From NCBI GenBank assembly GCA_036785705.1, contig JAWUZG010000056.1:1489001-1553000 (forward strand): 64,000 nucleotides of DNA, read 5' to 3'. Shown here piece after piece: positions 13,205 to 28,600 of the stretch; the stretch's first letter is position 1, and each line of letters opens with the position of its first letter. Below the pieces are notes generated by a model, which saw only the letters and a list, made by a program, of their open reading frames with translations, did not search any database and was not told where the DNA came from. The position numbers and the translations under genes were made by a program. The DNA comes from Acanthornis magna. Lineage: Eukaryota > Chordata > Aves > Passeriformes > Acanthizidae.

Positions 13205-16200
13205 AAATGAGGTTAATGCAGGTAAGCTTTCTGCAGGTATAAACTGTCCTGTCTGGAATAACTACAGATCAATATGTACTGGAGCAAGACTCTAGGATGT
13301 GATTTCCAAGTCCTGGAACACAAAGTAAATTATTTGCAAACATGTTGTGTAAAATGGGGCTGAATTACACTGCAGAAAATCTGTTCCCAAGCCCTTAAAA
13401 GCCCAGTAAAGGTCCTTACAGTTGATTTAATGCCATCCTTTGCTGACTCTGTTTTCACCTACAGAACTGCACAGGAACAAACACAGCAACAACCAGTGAG
13501 TGAAATCAGATGAGACATTTCCTAAGGTCTGAAACATACTCAGCTCCATTCCCCATATTCAAAAGTAGTGGTGAATATGATACCCCACCTTAATGTCTAG
13601 GTACACATAGGAGAAGAAACATTCACGTGACTCTCAGAAGCTTTTGGAAAGATCCAGAGGAAAAAAACCCAAGTTTACAGTTTCCTCAAGTATCTTTCCA
13701 CTGTGTCTGCTACGATGAAGATGGACAGTCCTGATGCATTATTTACAATGCTGTTGGGAATGCCCCAGAGCCAAAAGGAAGCATATTATAGGCAAGAGAG
13801 CTGCTGGTGCAGAGCTTGTCCTGTGGACGAACAGTGAAGAGCTGACCAGGTGGGGCAGCCATGGCTTCCCATGGCACCCCAGCAATGCAGGCACAGGTGA
13901 GGCTTTTGGGGAGTAACAGAATTCTTCATTCTGGAAAGAATCTGATACTCATGAAGCAATATATTTTTCAAAGGCACAAAGAAGCATAACGGCTCAGCTT
14001 CCTCCATTAACATTTCTTACTTTCCAAGATTTCTTTTATTTTGTGAGCCAGCCTATAGGTCATACATTAATTATGACCCCCTTTCTTCTGCGAAACAAGC
14101 CTCTTCTCTGACCAGACTTTCCTTTCCAGCTTTCTTCCAAAGTTGTCCCCTTATCATTCACTTCCTTCCATGCTCCATGCACCAGCTCTCACCTCTTTAC
14201 TCAAATCCAGCATTATTGTCTCTTCTTTCAAATCTACCATGCCAAATACCTCACAGGAAAATGCTTTCAGATCAGCCCCAAGTTTCAAAAGCAAGCTAAT
14301 ATCATGCCTGTAAGTTTTCTTTTCCTCAGTGTTGCAATGCATTAGTATCCAGTTGCTTGGCAAGGATCAGATGCTGCAATGGTTTTTGCTGTTAGTGTGA
14401 CTACAAAGAACAACTGAAAGCATCAACAAAGGCTGTACTGCTCACAGAGGTGGCATTTAGATTTTACACTCAAGGCAACAGGAAACGTCCACCTCCCTCT
14501 GGCACAGTATCAAGAAATCTGCTGGCATTTGACAAGTAAATGCAATAACAATAGCAGCAGCAACTTCATCAATAGGAACCTCTCTGGGCTTCTGTGCCTC
14601 TTTCTGCCTTCCCTGGGCCTGAGAACCCAGTGGGAGGCAAGCCCTGAGGCAGCATCACAAACTGTGAGCAAAAGGCTGAAGATTCTGAGGGTAAAGCTGA
14701 AGGAAGAGCACTTTATACATGTGTGAGTAAAGACCTAGCACAGAGGTGTCCAATTCTCAGCCAGGCAGCTGAGAGCTGCTGCAACCACCAACAGCGCAGA
14801 GAGCTCTCCTTTGAGTCCTCAAAGGTTTTCAGCCTTGGGTTACTGAGAGAAGATTCATTTCTGCTTCTCTATTTCCCTACTTAATTTCTTATTTTCAGGT
14901 GGTTGTTTTGAGACATGGTGCCTTGGTAAATATAACAATACACAATATTTCTGTAGGACATTGCAAGCAATAAATGACAGAATAACAACCTAAGGCTAGT
15001 ATAGAGCTACCTCTCAACCATGGCCCCAGAAGGAAAGCTGGAACAAATCACAGCACTGTAATTCATGCTCTCAAACTACTACAGACTGACTGCACACTGA
15101 AAGTTGTAAATTGTAAGCTAATATTTTAATGTCAGTAGCCAATCCAGATGTATTTATTACTTAATTATTTGTGGTCTTTTCTGTACAGGTCTATGAGAAG
15201 TCAATGTAGAGCTGCAGGGTATTTTGAAATTGGAAATTTTATCAAGCCTGTATATTTGAGTTCTGAGGTTTTCCAATTGGTATTTTGACAGTAAAGAAAT
15301 ATTTGAACCTGTAAGAAGGATTTTTTTTTTAAAGACATGCACTCTCTTTATTCAGTGACCAGATGTGATCAAAAGGGCCAGTAGATGAGATTCAAAGCCT
15401 TCCAAATGTAATCAAGACCTCACTTTTACCAGTAGTTTAAAAAAAACCCCAAACAAGTACAGAGGAAGACAAACACATTAGATGTTAGCTCTATAGCTAC
15501 TGCCTTAAAAGCATAAGGATCCCAGCCTTACTGACATTTCGGTCCTCAAGATCACTCCAGGGGGTTTCTCTCAAGTGAACTACATGAACAAAACCAGCAC
15601 ATGATGAAAAGTCTGCATCTTAGGAGCAGGTGCAACTTCGGCTCTGAAGGGGTCATGTCAAAGCTGAACAGGCACACGAAACCCTGCAGCTCCAGTGAAA
15701 CGAAGCTTTAATGTTGCAGTTTGCTCTTAGCAAGTCATTCTGGTGAAGTTTGCCAAAGCTTTTTAAATGTTAGGGCTTTTCTGCATGTTGTTTAGCAGCC
15801 AGGAGCTATGAGCATGAAAATGCCATTTGAAACACTCATAGCACAATTTGCACATGTTTATTGCAAAAGCTAATCAGGATTGCAGTGCTTGAGACAGTAA
15901 ATTGAAGGCAAGCCATAAACTTCTCCAATGAGTTAATGCCCAACATGTTGCAGGAGCTGGGCAAACATTAGTGCTAAAATAAGAGTGCCGTCCAATGTAG
16001 GTTCTCACACTGACAGAACTAACGTAAGTCCATTTATATTCAGGAAAGAAGTGTTGCACTCTGGGGTTTATCTGTTACGTGACATATGAAAATGCTGCCT
16101 AATGAGGACTGACCTAGTTTTAAGAATGGAGGGAGCACCCTCTGTTTGCTTCTCCTTTCACTGCTCATTAGCAAGTCCCTTCCCCACTGACAGCCCCTGA

Positions 16201-16976
16201 CCAAACCAGTACAACACATGGCTGATAATGGCATACTTTTCACTATCCCTTTAGGATTTCACTGGGAAACAGTAAGTCTAAATTCCCCAGGGGAAAACAA
16301 ACACCACCACCAGCCTCCCTTGTACCTGAAGCTCAGGGGCTTTTTGATCCTCATCCTCATGGTAGGGGCCAGAGGATACTCATCATGGCAGGGCCCCTCC
16401 CTCCTCCTGCCTGGGGAGCCTGTTTCAAGAGTAATAACTTCAGCAACATTAATACACCATAAGGAGGAAACAACACTGCAAAGCAAATTAAAATATTTCT
16501 CTGATTGCATTGAAAATTCAGCTCCAATTAAAAATCATTGATAGTGGGGGGTGAAAAAAAAGATCTGCTTGTCTCAAATGGCTCCTAAATTAGAAGTCTG
16601 AGAGAGGCCTCTCATCCAGACAGATCTAATGAAATATTATTTCAGAAGCAGAGATCATGACTGCATAGCAAAAGCACTTCATCAAAGGGAATCTGACTCA
16701 TAATGCATCAACATCCTAAGTAGAAAAGATATAACCAAGGTCAAAGGGGAAATGAAAGCTGATGGGGTAGAGGCAGTGCGCCCAAAATCATCCTGCAGAC
16801 CTGAGCCACTTCAACAATTGGTGTCCTGACTCCAATTTGCTCAAGCAGTCCCGAAAGGCTCCTGCTCACTGCATAATCTTCCTCCACCTGGCCATGTGTG
16901 AATTAAACTAAACACCTAACAAACCATTTCTGAATTAAAAGGCGCTTTTTTTGGTCATATAACCAATGTCCTCCAT

Positions 16977-17015
16977 ATATACCTGGAAAATATAACTGGA
17001 AATATACCTGGAAAA
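16977..17015. repeat. Three-unit short tandem repeat (ATATAMCTGGAAA)
   Basis: Three successive 12-14 bp units of the form ATATACCTGGAAA, ATATAACTGGAA and ATATACCTGGAAAA follow each other without spacer. The array is small and its role is unknown. Confidence 0.8.
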
Positions 17016-19628
17016 CTTGCATTTGCTCCTGTAAAAATTCATCACTATTAATGTATCACACATCTTTCTATCCTCAATAAGTTTTAAGCTTTTACATCTC
17101 TATTTATTTTCTCTATTATGTATATGACTTTAAAAAAAAAACAAAAAAACAACACAGACACAGTAAAAAGAAAGAATGGTAAAAGCTAAAATTCCTTAGT
17201 TCTGAAATGGTAAAATTATCAGGATTAGGGAACTGCTGTATTGTCTGAAATGACCTTAAATTCTCTGCTCTGCATGTAACTCTCTTTATGGTATATACAA
17301 AGAAACTGCAACTGAATCAGACTAATAAACAAGTAGTTGCATGACAAGCAACTGGGCAAACAGCCAATATTCAGACAAATAATACAAAAAGGAACATGAT
17401 TGCATTTCTCACTGCTTCTTATTACACATGTAAAAAACAGACCACCCCTGCTTTTTTCACATCTGGGAATAAGGCAAATTAACGGAGTCATTGTAGTATG
17501 AACACAGTAAATGAGTAAGACAGCTCTTTCATATTTATGGGCAAAATTAAAAACAGTAAAACATTCATTTCAATCCTGTGGGCATCAGCACTATAAAGCA
17601 CAGCTCCAGATACTAGATACTACATGTAATTACTTTTGTAAAAGATTATATGACTTAAATGGTCTTGAACTACAGCTAGCTGAAAACCCTCAGCTCTTTT
17701 CTGTAGAAGAGAAGAAACATGTTTTTATTCCTAACTCAGATACACAATGGAAGTCCATATGCAAGGAACCTCTAATTTTCCTACTGAAACTCCCTGGTCT
17801 GCCATCTAAAATGCCATGCAATTGGCAGTGGATTAAACTGCCATTCCTGAGATATTTTCTTTCCCTGCTGCCTGCCCTGCCCAAGTGGACTGCCATTCCC
17901 CACAGAGACCAGCACACAAACCCTTCCCAAACCACTGCCCTCCTGAGTCTTGCACTTCAAGGCCAATCACATTCAATTTTGACTCACACTCATATTCCAG
18001 GCCAAAGCTTACAGCCTGTCTGGTGCTGATTTGTGGCCCATTGAGCTCTCTAGCATAGGGAGAAGCAGAGCAAGGGGTCACAGCTGGTTTATCCCTTTCA
18101 ACTTAATGCAGTGCCAAGTGCATGTCAGTCCTGAGAGTTAGCTGACATGAAGCTTAGCCCTGAAAATGAACTGTAGCCAGTGCCATGTCACAGTGATAAT
18201 TTAATCCTGTTCTTATTTACACTGACTACTAAATCATGGGTTTCTCCAGTCAAGGAAGCTTAGTTGCTTGCAGTCCTGCACTTGCAGGAGCAGTTCAGGT
18301 GAGGTACTGAGGATAAACTGAGATGAGGTTCCCTTCCTCTGCCATCACTGCTAAAAGCACCATCTACAAACCAGGCTAAGAAAAACAAACCTGCCTCATG
18401 TGGCTCAAAAGGCATCTGGATAGGCAGTGCCTGTGGTTTGCACCAGGCCGGAAGGACAAACTCAAGTCCCACTTCTTAAGGTAAAGCTTTCAATGTTAAA
18501 AGAACCCCAAACCATAAAATGAGCCGGCTAGTATCTTCCTGTCTTCTCTGCTTGTTTTATTCTCTTAAGAGGGCCAAGCAGAAAAGGGAAGCAGGTCTGC
18601 ATCATGAAGCAGATAATTAAGTCATCCTGCATTATTTCTGGTATGATATTGACCATCCACAAATATAATTGGTAGCTAATGGTGAATTAGTGCTGCCAAG
18701 TTGTCTTCTCTCTATTTCTCTCAAATAATTTTCCCTGGGGATGTGCTAGAAAGGAGACAGTCCAAACCTCTAATAGGAGTTTATTTAATATAGCCACTGA
18801 CTTTCAAATGAAGTAATCGAAAAGGACAAAGCAGAGACAGTGACTTAGGGAATTAACTTCATATCCTAGAAAATGGATTTGTTCTCACATCAAGTGAAAA
18901 AGAACTTGATGGTCTCAAGCAATCCTTCCTGGGTTTGTTCAGGTCACAACCTCACTTACATTGCAAAGCCAAAGAAAGCCCAGAGCTATAATATATGCAA
19001 ATTTCAGCTTCAGAGAACTCACACAGTGGCACAAACTCATGTCATGCATCTGTGACCCAGCCCTGCTGCACAGCTCAGCTCTGGGCAGCTCCACAGTGGG
19101 CACAGCCCCTCAAACAGAGACTCTCCCCGGGAAGAACAAAGCAGGTTTTTACCAACAGGAGCTGTCAAATATTTAGAGGCTTCACCCATGGCAAAGCCAA
19201 GTACTCTGTATCAAACAAACTCCAGAGTGTTTGGACTACAAGGTACCATGTCTGGAGTGAATCCTTCATGTGAAACAAAGGGCCTGATGGATGGCTGCTC
19301 CCAGGATACATACTCTGAACACCAACTACAGGTGGCTATAAACCACGAGGGGCATCTTTCCACTCAATTTTCTTGATTTTATATCAGTTCTTTCCTCCTG
19401 TAAGAGCCTTTAGTTCCCTTTCAAAAGACATTCAACCTCCAAAGAGTTTGCGTTTTTCACTCAACCCCTGTATTGCTGAAACCATTTCAAGGTGACAGTC
19501 CGTGAGTAATTAGAAATTACTAATGCTTTATTACTCGCATTTTATTGCATCTTTACAGAGAGGAGACTTTGCTTTCCTTATTATTTAAACAAGCCTTTTC
19601 TGTTCTTTATAAATCATAAAACATTAAA

Positions 19629-19646
19629 AACTACTTGCAAGTAGTT
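19629..19646. other. 18-bp perfect palindrome
   Basis: AACTACTTGCAAGTAGTT equals its own reverse complement. It lies in an AT-rich stretch that also contains the inverted pair GTAATT/AATTAC near 19506-19520 and TAATTA-type homeodomain core motifs. It could be a dimeric transcription-factor site or chance; there is no coding context. Confidence 0.7.
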
Positions 19647-22600
19647 ACGAAGTTCATCCTGTGCGATTCATTTGTGATTACTCTCCCAGCACTGCTTTGG
19701 TGTGTTGTTTTTGGGGGGTTTTATTGATCAATTTTATCAGTGCAAATACTTAGCAAGCAACTATATTATCAACTATTGCCAAATCCCCTCTTACTGCCAC
19801 AATCAGACACAATATTTAGATTACTTCAGCATATTGAATTATAGTCATCTAAAGTTCTGGATGTAAAAAACAATACTACAACTTAATTTCTGTTCTTAAA
19901 TATCTAAAATAAATGTGCTTTCAGTATTGTTTCCTAATTTTCAGAGGAAATATGCATTCATCTCTAAATGAAAAAACTTCATTAACTAACAAGAACAGAA
20001 AGAAATGGAGAGTTTGAGTAGACTGTGTTGTCCCTGTGCACACCTGTGAAGTTTGATAGTGGACACAGGAGGTTACTCTCCCCATTATCCACAGGTGTAA
20101 TTATACTTCTGAAAGTCCTAGACTTTAGCCTTGGTCATTTTATTTGGACATTTAAATCTGGAAAAAAAAATTAGTTAGCAGTGCTATACCATCATTAGCA
20201 GAATAATAACAGCATGAAAATCTATATTTGTATTCAAAACATAAACACATTTGAAGTGTCTGTCTCAAAACTAAATTGCCTCACAGTCACACAATTAAGT
20301 GACTTGAATAAGAAACTTGCTTGATTGGTTTGGTAAAGATAGAAAGTTATTTCAGGTAATTAAATCTAAATGTGACTGTAAGGAATTACAGAAAGATCTC
20401 ACAACGTTAAAGGAGCATTCAAATTCAATATCCTTAAAACACCATAATGCACACAAGGGTAAAACAGTGCTAACTAAATATACTTCTTAATAAAATACTT
20501 TCTATCCCTAAATACAATCATATGAGAGTCATCATGAATGGGTCTATGGAAGTATTTGATACTCATAGGCAGTAAAAAGGCAGATATATCTGGAATTCTT
20601 AAAAAGAAAATTAAGATAAACAGAAAACATTAGTTTTTCCTAGCAGAAATCTCTGCATTTTGAGTACTAATCCATTTCTTTTAGTCTTCTCTAGGCATTC
20701 TATGTATAACCAAACCACCAGCAGAGATCAGGAATTTGAATGATAGGACCTTTGTTTGCTCGAACACAATTGCTCTTACCCATGTGTTAATTATGAGTCA
20801 GCTTTTCCTACTTACATTTTCGGTGGGATTATGTTAAAAAAAAAAGACAGCTGATTATTTATTGATTTTAACCCCCCTACATACAGTTGAGCTGTGATGG
20901 CAGAAACTACTGAGCAGTTTCACTGTTTCTCACAGAAGGCACCTGAGTGTCCCAGGAAATCCTAGCTGGGATGTGCCCTGGCCCCGCAGCCCTGCTCCCT
21001 CTCACTGCCCTGCCATCCCCTCCCTGCCACCATGGCTGGACAGCACACAAATGCTCTGCTTGCCAAACATGTCTGCAGGACAAAGATGTGCTGAAGTGCA
21101 ACTAATGCCAGTTCAGAGAGAGCACCTTAAAGAGAGAACAGCCTGTCATAACAGAAAGGTTAGAAGAACTAATAAATCATGAAACCTGATGGTGCTTTTC
21201 AATATCTGCAAGTCCGGCATTTAAGAAGTTGTCTGTAAACACAAAGTTTAAGAAACTTGATAATCCAAGGAGAATAATCAATTATGTATAAAGAGCAACT
21301 AATTCAATTGAGGATGAAGCAAATTAATCTTCCTGCATGGCTACCGCAGCAGAGAAAGCAGTGTTTGCTGAGCACTCGCTCGCAGCTGCTGCACACAGTC
21401 ACGGTGCGGCTCCATGGATGTGGCAGGACTGAGCTGGCATGAGGAGGCAGCAAAAGAGTCATATCATCCCCCTGGGAACTCATACATGGGCAAGGAGAGC
21501 CCAAGGCAGTGCCTCAGCCCTCACTGCCTGGCACCAGGAGCTAACACTGTGTTGAAGAGGTTTTCAGGCACAGAAGGCTAACATGGACACCCAGCTGCCC
21601 CTGTAGTTATACAGGAATGCAGCACTTCAGTTTATTGGTGCTATTGAGAAATTACTCTTCCTGCACAAGAGGAAACAACTGAAGGCAAGTAAAATCTCTA
21701 TGGTGGTTTGTGCGGTCTTTAGATCAGGTTTTAAAAATAGTGTCTTCAACCACTGCCCCTCGAGACACTACAACTGCTCATGGCTTCCACACATGGAAAG
21801 CACATACTGAGTGCCCTCCATGCAAAGTGGCTCATCTGCTTCTGCCGTACGTGCCCTGCTCTGCCTTGAGAACTGACAGAGAAAATCTTCCAGTTCCTTA
21901 GCCTCCTCTCTGCTCTTTCATCTCATACCACATAAAACTCATGTGCTTACTCCTAACGGCCTGTTATTGTCCTTCATAAATGGAGTCACTATTGGTATTT
22001 GCACATTTCAGAGAGTTTGGAGTGAGTTTCTTCACCAGTTTCTGTATTTAGGAAGGGTGGTATGATCTATATTGTACAGCCAGTCCACTCCATTATGAGA
22101 GTACTGCTGCAGATCACTATAAGCAAAAAAGTGCACATCATTCATGGGTGGACTTTCTGGTAACTATTTTATACTGCTGGTTATAAATGGGCTCATTGAT
22201 TTACCTACAGCCTGGTGCACACAGCCCTGCAGGGACCAGGCACCGTCCATTTTTGCAACACTTTCCACTGTCTTAAAGTAGACAGTGTCCAACTACCTAA
22301 ATGCATTCATAGAGTGAGTAAATTTTACTATTCCCATTACTCATTGACTTTTTATTCAAAGTCCTGCAAGTCCCAAATATCCTGAAAGCATCAGTGACTT
22401 CTTACAAAAACACCCCTATTATTAGAGTAAGACAGGAGTCCAAAATCATGAGAACATACTTTCAAAACGCCTTTGCTTTGATTCTGCATTATGCAGAAAT
22501 GAACTTCCCAATCCAGACAGTGGAGAGTTCTAGCAAGCAGGCAAGTCAGAGATGGCATTATCTGATATAAATTCCTTTCCTTGATGTCAGTTTTCCCATT

Positions 22601-25600
22601 GCAGAATTTTTACAAGGACAGCATGGCAGTTCTACCAACAATGCTGTGATAGGGAAAGCTAAAAGAAACTGAATTAACAAAAGAAAAAGACATCAACATG
22701 ACACTCAGTGTGTCTACTGCTCTCTGGGATAGCATGATCTATAACAGCATGCCTTCAGGAAAAGTGGAACAGAAAAGACATATGTATTTAAATATTAATA
22801 ATTTGTACTGCTCTAAAGCATTAGTAACAGCTCTGTTCACTACACACTAGAGAGCTGATCCCAGCACCAGAGATATAACCCACCATTATCTTCCTAATGT
22901 GGGCAACATATTGATTTTTGTTCCCTTTATTCATGCATCAAGGCTCCCAGTCCGTGCATGTGCACATATGTATCTGTCTGAGTATGTGGGGTAAAGACCA
23001 GAAGTGGATGATGTTCTTTGGAGATTTTGATCCATGTCTTTGGAAACAACAGCTTTTGCCCTAACCTTTTATGTTTCTCTGCTCCTTCATGCAGGAGCTG
23101 CTGTTTGTACGCTCACCCTGCAGCTGTGAAATGAGAGAGTCTGAGCTGTGCCTCAGCTGAGAGCAAGCGATGAAGCATGATACAAACCCGACCTTCCGTC
23201 CTCTCTGCAGGCAAATAAGTTGCTTTTACACTGCTCCAGCCTCAGCTGAACTGAAGTTGAAAGGACAGACTCATTCCTGATCCTGCAGCTAGTGCAGGAT
23301 GTTGTACAGTGCACACATCAGCTCTCAGCTGAAGTCCCTGTCAGCAAATTGAACCATGTCAGAACTGCCTAGAAAAGCAGCAGAAATGGAGAGGAGAGCG
23401 AAATAAACTCTCAGCAAAGTAAACTCACAAGCCTGTATCTTATTACTCACCAGCAGTACTTCTTTCTGTTTAAAAAAATCAAAAGTGTGTAGGAATAGTT
23501 GTAGTTCTGATATTTTGTTGATGTGTCAAAGGTAACAGAAGAGACTTTGACACTCCTTATTCCCTGTTAGCCAATGATCAACACTACATTTTACAATCAA
23601 CTCTTTTTTGCAAAGGTAGAACTGGCTCGAGCCCCAGTGCACATTTGGAGCTTTGATGTGTCCTTACTTCTCACAAAAGACCAAGATTTTTCCCAAGGGG
23701 AAAGGCAGAATCCCCTGAATGAGTGTTCCAGATGGCTGATTTTAGGAATGTCTGAGCATTTGAGTGAAAGACATTGTTGCTATTACAGGACACACGACAT
23801 GTGAATGGGAACACCAGGGCTCCTGAGGTGTGTCTGCAGATCCCAGCCTGCTGTATTTCTTCTCCAGCCAGGACTTGGGAAAGATAAGAGATATAAATAG
23901 CACTTAGCGTGCTGGCAAACAGAGCTGTGACAAAGTGCTGTGCTGACTGCTCAGTGTCATCCTGAAAGAATCAGCACTTTTTTGGGATGCTACTTCAAAT
24001 CTTAATAATTGGAATAGATAGAAAAGATCAAGTGTGCCAAACCCACTGATTCCAGTTCAGAGCAAAATTGTAAGCACACAAAAATCAGAGGCATGGGAGG
24101 AAAAATATCCTCCAGAAATAGTCTCTTTTCCTCTTCACTTATCTAATCCAAAAGGATTTAGCCTAGTACTTTACGTACACACTGGTTAGAGAAAACAATC
24201 CATCCAGCATTAAGTGCCTTCCACGGCATCTGCTGCACAAATCCAGTGTCCCAGAATACTCCCGACTTAACCATGCTGTTTTTGAGTGAGCTCATGGACA
24301 AAGGCAAGAGGAAGAAATGAATACAGGCAGATTGGACAGAAAATCCATTTCCAGAAAGTCAGTCTCATCTTTTCACTGACCTCAGTGAGACTGTAACAGG
24401 GATAATTCTGCCCAAAGAGTAGCATGGTGATAATTAAAAAAAGCTGAGCCAGTTGGCTGGAGGAAACAGAAGAGTCTAACAAGGAGGGTGCTTGGAGTGT
24501 GTACAAGCCCCGAAAAGCTTCCCTGACTTTGTCCTGTTAGAACATGGAAAGCACTGAATAAAACCAAACCACCCCTTCCCTAGAAGCTTGGCTGGACTCA
24601 TTTCCAGTATAACTCGTGCTTATCTAGCCCTTGCCAAGAACTGCCTGAGGAAAAGCAAGATGACGTCCCCAGCCACCTCACGCTGCTATGTATGCAGCAG
24701 TCTCAGGTACGTCTCTACAATCCCCAAGAATAACTCACTGGCTGGCAAACCAGCCAAAATATTTCTTTTATTATACACCTCTCTCAGACCCTAAAACAAA
24801 AACAGTGTGTGATGACAAACCCATCAAGGGAGGATTCAAAACGTCATTCCAGTGATCTGGATAAAACAAATGATGGTTTTGCCCAGACTTACTATGCAGT
24901 TCTACCTCCAAATGAGACAGCCTGGGACTAAAGGCACTGAATGCTGCTGCTCAGACTTGGAAGAGGTCTCAGCAGGAGCAGTCCCTGCTGTACCCACCTA
25001 CACAAGCTTTTCAAGCACAGGAGAAAGGAGTGGAATCAGAAATGTCCTCCTTCCCTAGGTCTGAAATCAATAACTATTTGCCAAAATGTTCGTGTCAGGT
25101 ATTACTCAGAGGTCGTGATGTTCAGTGTGAGCTCTACTGCCTTATTATGCTGGTAATGAACTCATAAATGTCTGCAGGAGACATGAAGTGAATGTCACTT
25201 CAAATTTCTGATGAGGCCAGTTGATTATTATGACCCAAATAGAGGAAGGTGCTACTTGACCTACTAAGAAGCTGACTGCATGAAGATTCAGACTCAGGAG
25301 CTTCTATACATAGATGCACTTTTCATGCTCTGTATACTGTAACTTACTGCTTATTTTTGCCTTACTAGAATTAATTATCTCTCTTTTCTGTCAGTTTAGC
25401 TTAATCTCATAGACCAAAATAATTGCCCTTAACCAAAGCAGGCATCAAAAAATATAGTTGAAAGATATACTGCCCAGCATTCAGACATTTTATTCCATTT
25501 CTCTGGAATCAGTTGTGAATTTTTCTGTTAAAAAACAATCACATTCTGACAGAACAGATTCAAAAAAGAATGGCAAAACCTTCTGTCAATAAACCCACTG

Positions 25601-28600
25601 GGACTGAGAGTTGGAATTTCTATTCTCCTCAAATACAAAACACAGTTTTTACCCCACTGGCTGGATATTCGAGCTGCTGTAAATAGCTCTTTTTGGTCTC
25701 AAGAAAGTGTTCTTTGCACAAACCTAGCCTAAAGCAGACACCACTAAAGCAATTTTTAGAAACACTTCTAAAGCAGCTGAATATCCTGGGTGAAGTGAAG
25801 CTCAACTAGCACATGAACCAAGCCAAAAAGGTAAAATTCACATTGACACATTATATAATGCATGTGTATGATCCCTGTTAACATAGGATTTAACAGTCTC
25901 CAGCTTTGCAAGTCACTTATCTTTGCAACTTCTCAGTGAGGAAGCAGAGAGAAGCTAAGGGACTTGTTCAAACACAGAGAAATTGTGGAAAAGAATGAGG
26001 AAAGAATCCAACACAGACAAACCAGACACAGAGCTCTGTGTGCAGCTTGCTCTGCTTGTGCCACAGAGCCAATCCACCTGCTGAATCCTCAATGCAGAAA
26101 CAAAAGTCATCAGGGGAACCATGGGGAGCATCACACAAGAAGCTACATCCTGGGCAAAAGCAAGATTTCTTTCCATGGCTCTCCTCCCTGACAGGTGGTT
26201 GCCTGCTAACAAGCTCCAGTGGTTTCAGCAAGGTCAGGCTTTCTCCAAATGCTCTTCATGAAAGACTAAAGAACCAGCTGAACCAACTCTATTCTCTGTT
26301 GCATTCAGTTATGAAGAATTTTCCTGCTTCTAAGACAAAACTCCTGGATACAGAGAAAAATAATTAAGAACTGCCTCATATTTTGGCTGTTACCACCTTC
26401 CTGCTAATTAGAAGACTTATTAAGTAAATTATCAGAAATAAAAGCCAGCCAGTTAATCATCCTTTATAATAGTAGATTACTTTGATTTTTTAACTGCTGC
26501 AAGACTAAAAAAAAAGGTAAAAATTAATCTGCACACTCATGAGCCAAGCAGGAGGAGCTCATGATCCAACTCCCCCAGAAGCACATAACCCAAGGAGTCA
26601 GTTGTAATGCAAGTACCAGAAACCAGCTCAATATTGTGTCCCCTGTGAGCTGCACAGTAACAGTAATCTCTCTAGAAGAACACACAGCTGGCCTGGAAGC
26701 CACAGCTCAGGAGCTGGGCTATTTGTATTTTGCCTGACAAAAGCAATCAGCTATTGCTATGCTGTAGTCATCACAAAATTCCCCCTGCAGCAACCTGCTG
26801 ATGGACCCAAATGGTTCTCTAAATGGTGAGAGAAGTAAAAATAAAACACGTGACTTTCTTTTTTTTAAAATTATTTAAACCAATAATGCTTGCAATAAAT
26901 ACTGAGCCAATAACCAGGAGTTTTAATATCTTATTGCCAGACTTAGAGCACACATTTTTCATCCCACCTGATTAAGGTGATGCTGATTTTACACAGGTTA
27001 GGATCTGGGTCTGCAGAAATGGCATAACTGACCTCAGAGGGAGAAGAAATCACTGATAGTTAGGCAAAAGTAAAATTCAGCCTTCCTCATGTGGAAAGCT
27101 ACCAGTTTCTGCACCTGCTACTTTCTGGACCCAGCCTCCCTCCTCCTTCACAAGAGCACTTGTAAATCTCCAGGTAAGTAATAAAAGTGAAAAGCTCCCA
27201 CAGAACACCTCCCTTTAATTCTGCGCCAGCACAACGCAACATCTGATTACCCTTAGCTCCCCTACCCCTCTTGTCTACCCAGTGTGCACAAAACCAGCTC
27301 GAGAGCTGCTCTCAGAGCTGTCACAGAAATGAACCAGCTGAAGTGCAGAGAGCAGTGGGTGGTTTGGATCTCATAGTAATATGCAGCTCAATGCAACTAG
27401 ACCGTATCTGGCTTAGCAGCATTTAGTTCTCCAGCTGGGTACTGGCAAACATAGCAAGAGCCATCAGAGAAGTGGTTTCGAGCATTTGCCAACTTGCTGG
27501 TCCCCGGTGCTGTGATAAAGTTAGAAGAAGAACCAGCTGAGGTGTTAAGCAAAAGAGGAGGCAGTGGGTACAGGCAAAGAAGGAGTAAGAGGGTGCAAGG
27601 AGTAAAGTTAGAGAAGGAAAGGATGTCTCTGGAAACTCAACAGTAAAAGGGGTCTTGTGGAGAGTTAATTCACAAGAACATTGGGATTAACAAATTGTGA
27701 GAGACTTAAAGGAGCAAAAGAGGAGGGGTTGGGAAAATAAGATTCAATGTAAGTACCATCCTAATACGAAAAAACATACCCTATGAGTAAAAAGAAAATC
27801 AAACAAGGATTTGCCCATCTCCTTAATTCCTGTGGGTAGTGACTTTATGCTTTATATTCCTTGCCCTTTTTCGTGATAAAACAAGGGCTCTTATTCAGGT
27901 CACATTCCTGCCCAGTTGGCCCCCAGTTGCTTTGGAACTTCACAGCTGATTGAAGCTGTGCTCACCAGAAGGGCAAGACTTCGAACCACTTCAATACCTC
28001 TGCAGTCAGGCAAGCAGCAGCCGAGAGAAATCCCAATATGCTCACCTTGATTAATCAGGGGACCTGGACTAGAAACAGCCTTGCAAACCAGACTCCATTT
28101 TCAGTCCATTTTCTGAAATTTCTGGGTCTGACCTAGTCATGGCTGTAAACAATTTTTGAATTACCCAAGCAACTAAAGAGGATGAGAATAGGTACCAGAG
28201 TTTCTGGGGTTTCTCAGTGTTTTTAGGCAGTAGAAGCTTCTTAAATTATGACAGAACATAACATTGTATGTAGCTGGGTGCTAATCCCAAATAAAATATT
28301 TTGGTTTACTCTATATTAAAACCCTACCACCTACCATGGGGGATGAGAGCCTTAATCCATTGTAGTGTGTAAGTTTTCAGATACTTTGAAGAGCTGACAG
28401 ACAGCAGACAAAGGATTCTCCCATGGGTACACACAGGCATCCCCTCAGGCACTCTGGTACTCCGTTCAGGGCTTACAGCTCTCCCCTACAGAAGTGTCCT
28501 TCTCGTCTTGACAAGCTGGCTGCCTGCAGAGGAACCTGTCTCCTTAGACATCTGTCTGACTTGGAGGCATTGCAGGGCTGAAAAGCACAACCTCCAGATC

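Noticed and set aside
13092..13295. 67-codon hydrophobic Phe/Trp-rich frame
   Set aside because: It is translation of the T/G low-complexity tract, not a membrane peptide gene.
17511..18029. 172-codon open frame on the + strand
   Set aside because: No recognisable domain, no supporting splice or promoter context, and overlapping open frames on the other strand. It is consistent with chance.
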